NCBI RefSeq assembly: GCF_009856365.1
Contig: NZ_WMEX01000002.1
Coordinates: 186,001-250,000 of the forward strand
Length of the DNA: 64,000 bases
Reading direction: 5' to 3'
Source of the DNA: Vreelandella halophila
GTDB lineage: Bacteria; Pseudomonadota; Gammaproteobacteria; Pseudomonadales; Oleiphilaceae
The notes beneath the pieces are model-generated. The model worked only from the letters and a program-made list of their open reading frames with translations. It was not told the origin of the DNA and did not search any database. Positions 62,751 through 64,000 of the stretch are shown one piece after another; positions within the stretch are counted from its first letter, which is position 1; each line of letters begins with the position of its first letter. The translations under genes and the position numbers were made by a program.

Positions 62751-63146
62751 CTATAGTGTTTCCGGTTCGGTGCCGACGGAATGGACAATGCGCTCAAACA
62801 CGGGGTCCAGTTCGCGCCCAATGGTGGCCAGCTCCGGTTCAGGGAAGAGGCCAAGGTTGACGCTCGGCCGCTGCCAGTCGACCCGGACGCCGCCCGCGAC
62901 GCTCTCGTAGACATGGCCCCGCACGGGTATCGCAATGCCCGCGTCCTCCCGGGCTTCCCACACGCGCGCGGCATAAGCTGGATGGAAAACCTCGAGCACC
63001 TGGTGGAAAGGGCTCTCCAGGCCAACGTGGGCGACGTTGGTCGAGGCCGGGATGTGGCACAGAAGGTACATGCCCTCGGTGCTGATGGCCTCTTTGAGTC
63101 GTTCAACCGTTTCTTTTGGCGAATAATCGCTGGCAACACGGAACAT
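62751..63146 (-). CDS. DUF302-domain protein
   Basis: This 131-residue cytoplasmic protein has the DUF302 pattern: SPKETVERLKEAISTEGMYLLCHIPAS near the start (region 9-35), then VLEVFHPAYAARVWEA and IPVRGHVYE. DUF302 domains occur in sulfur-oxidising and other bacteria and their function is not established. The CHIP segment contains its one cysteine. It follows the reductase gene by 18 bases and is probably co-transcribed with it and possibly the rhodanese. Confidence 0.82.
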   Translation of the reverse strand: MFRVASDYSPKETVERLKEAISTEGMYLLCHIPASTNVAHVGLESPFHQVLEVFHPAYAARVWEAREDAGIAIPVRGHVYESVAGGVRVDWQRPSVNLGLFPEPELATIGRELDPVFERIVHSVGTEPETL

Positions 63147-63164
63147 TGTGTTCGGGCTCCTGAC

Positions 63165-64000
63165 TTATTGACCGCGCATCTGCGCTTCATACTGTTTGGC
63201 ATCGCGTGTGCGCTTGCCGGACAGGGCGAAACCGGTCAGTCGATCCTCTGATCGGTGTTCCAGGACAATGTCCTGACCATCGGCCTCGCGCTCCACCCAC
63301 TCGCCGTCCTCCTCGGGCGCCCATACCGCCAGGGGCAATGACGGTGTCTTGATGACGATGGTCCCGGCATTCGCCTGGTAATGGGTCTCATGGCCACAGA
63401 GGTTGGCGGCCAGGGCCTGGGCCTGCTCCTGGAGTGGCCGCACATAGGGAAGCAGTTGTCCGTTGTGCTCGGCACAGTCCCCGATCGCGTAAATGTCGGG
63501 GATGGAGGTCTGCAGCCGGGAATCAACCTGGATGCCGGTGCCCGTGGCGGCGCCCGCGAGCCTGGCAAGCTCCACGTTGGGAATCAGTCCAAGGGCGCTG
63601 AGCACGACATCGCTCTGGACCGTCTCACCGGAGTCCAGCTGGACAGCCAGTGGCCCTTCAGGGGTGGTGCGGACCGATTGCACGGTACAGCCGGTGTGCA
63701 GGTTGACGCCCTTTTCCCGGAGCGCCCAGCCCAGGGTGGCGCTCAATGTCGTCGGCAGCAGCCTTGTCAGGGGATGACTCGCCTGGTCAACCAGATCAAC
63801 CTGGTGGCCGGCGCTGGACAGGTCGTCGGCAAATTCGCTGCCGATAAGGCCAGCGCCCAGGATAAGAATCCTGGAGGGTGCCTGCGCATCGGTTTCAGCC
63901 CGGAAACGGCGGTAGCTGTGCAGGTCATTAACCTGCATCACCTGGTCGGCGGCATCACCCGCCAGTGTGGGCCTGGGCTGTCGGGCGCCGGAGGCGAGCA
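63165..64000 (-). CDS. FAD-dependent NAD(P)H oxidoreductase, rubredoxin-reductase-like (partial)
   Basis: The frame is open to the window edge, so the N-terminal part, including the FAD-binding first dinucleotide fold, is missing. About 277 residues are visible. They contain the NAD-binding fold ILILGAGLIGSEFADDL, the VVLSALGLIPN strand and the second FAD motif DIYAIGDCAEH. The small C-terminal domain resembles rubredoxin-NAD reductase (AlkT-like). It may pass electrons to rubredoxin or a similar carrier. The in-frame GTG at 63941 is internal, not the start. It is the first visible gene of a DUF302-rhodanese series. Confidence 0.85.
   Translation of the reverse strand, partial: LASGARQPRPTLAGDAADQVMQVNDLHSYRRFRAETDAQAPSRILILGAGLIGSEFADDLSSAGHQVDLVDQASHPLTRLLPTTLSATLGWALREKGVNLHTGCTVQSVRTTPEGPLAVQLDSGETVQSDVVLSALGLIPNVELARLAGAATGTGIQVDSRLQTSIPDIYAIGDCAEHNGQLLPYVRPLQEQAQALAANLCGHETHYQANAGTIVIKTPSLPLAVWAPEEDGEWVEREADGQDIVLEHRSEDRLTGFALSGKRTRDAKQYEAQMRGQ

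Noticed and set aside
1-64000. tRNA, rRNA or CRISPR loci
   Set aside because: I scanned gaps by eye and saw no cloverleaf-like blocks or regularly spaced repeats; a covariance-model search would be needed to be certain.

Overview
The window is GC-rich, densely packed bacterial DNA. Gene content and order (yrfG-hslR-hslO, rsmD divergent from ftsY-ftsE-ftsX-rpoH, mutM, greB) indicate a gammaproteobacterium, probably free-living and environmental. The TRAP transporter, cyanase and efflux genes would suit a halophilic or alkaliphilic lineage such as the Ectothiorhodospiraceae, but that placement is an inference and no rRNA gene is present to test it. I found no tRNA or rRNA genes, CRISPR arrays, insertion sequences or phage genes.

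Layout. 1-9.5 kb: end of an unrecognised gene, a TRAP-type transporter pair, ATP-dependent PEP carboxykinase with a hairpin-rich leader, a nitronate monooxygenase, a ParE-type toxin-antitoxin pair, a Mut7-C protein, an internally deleted methyltransferase, the Ohr/OhrR peroxide pair with visible operators, and a small methyltransferase. 9.5-26.3 kb: an RND pump with its adaptor, an esterase, Hsp33/Hsp15, a nucleotidase, mutM, rsmD, ftsYEX, rpoH, a two-component system, greB and an acyl-CoA-binding protein.

26.3-55.6 kb: a complete type VI secretion system (T6SS). A Ser/Thr kinase (PpkA-like) diverges from one long operon: FHA protein, tssJ, tssK, tssL, tssM, tagF, a PP2C phosphatase, tssA, tssB, tssC, a second full-length tssC-like gene, tagJ, tssE, tssF, tssG, clpV, hcp and vgrG. 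PpkA, phosphatase, FHA protein and TagF together imply post-translational control by threonine phosphorylation, as in the Pseudomonas H1-T6SS. Directly after vgrG is an AT-richer cassette of three overlapping genes. The first joins a GC-rich N-terminal domain to a polymorphic-toxin-like C-terminus, and the next two look like immunity genes. Two more genes follow, a HEAT-like (TIGR02270-like) protein and a thiolase-fold-like protein. This cassette is the best candidate for an undescribed effector system.

55.6-64 kb: a membrane-anchored FMN/iron-sulfur glutamate-synthase-like protein, an LpxR-like lipid A deacylase, small membrane and exported proteins, and a cyanate module. The module is cyanase (cynS) followed by a formate/nitrite-type channel. 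Upstream of cynS are a good sigma-54 promoter match and three copies of a 12-bp dyad placed like activator sites. A rhodanese, a DUF302 protein and a truncated rubredoxin-reductase-like flavoprotein complete the window, which suggests sulfur/cyanide/cyanate handling.
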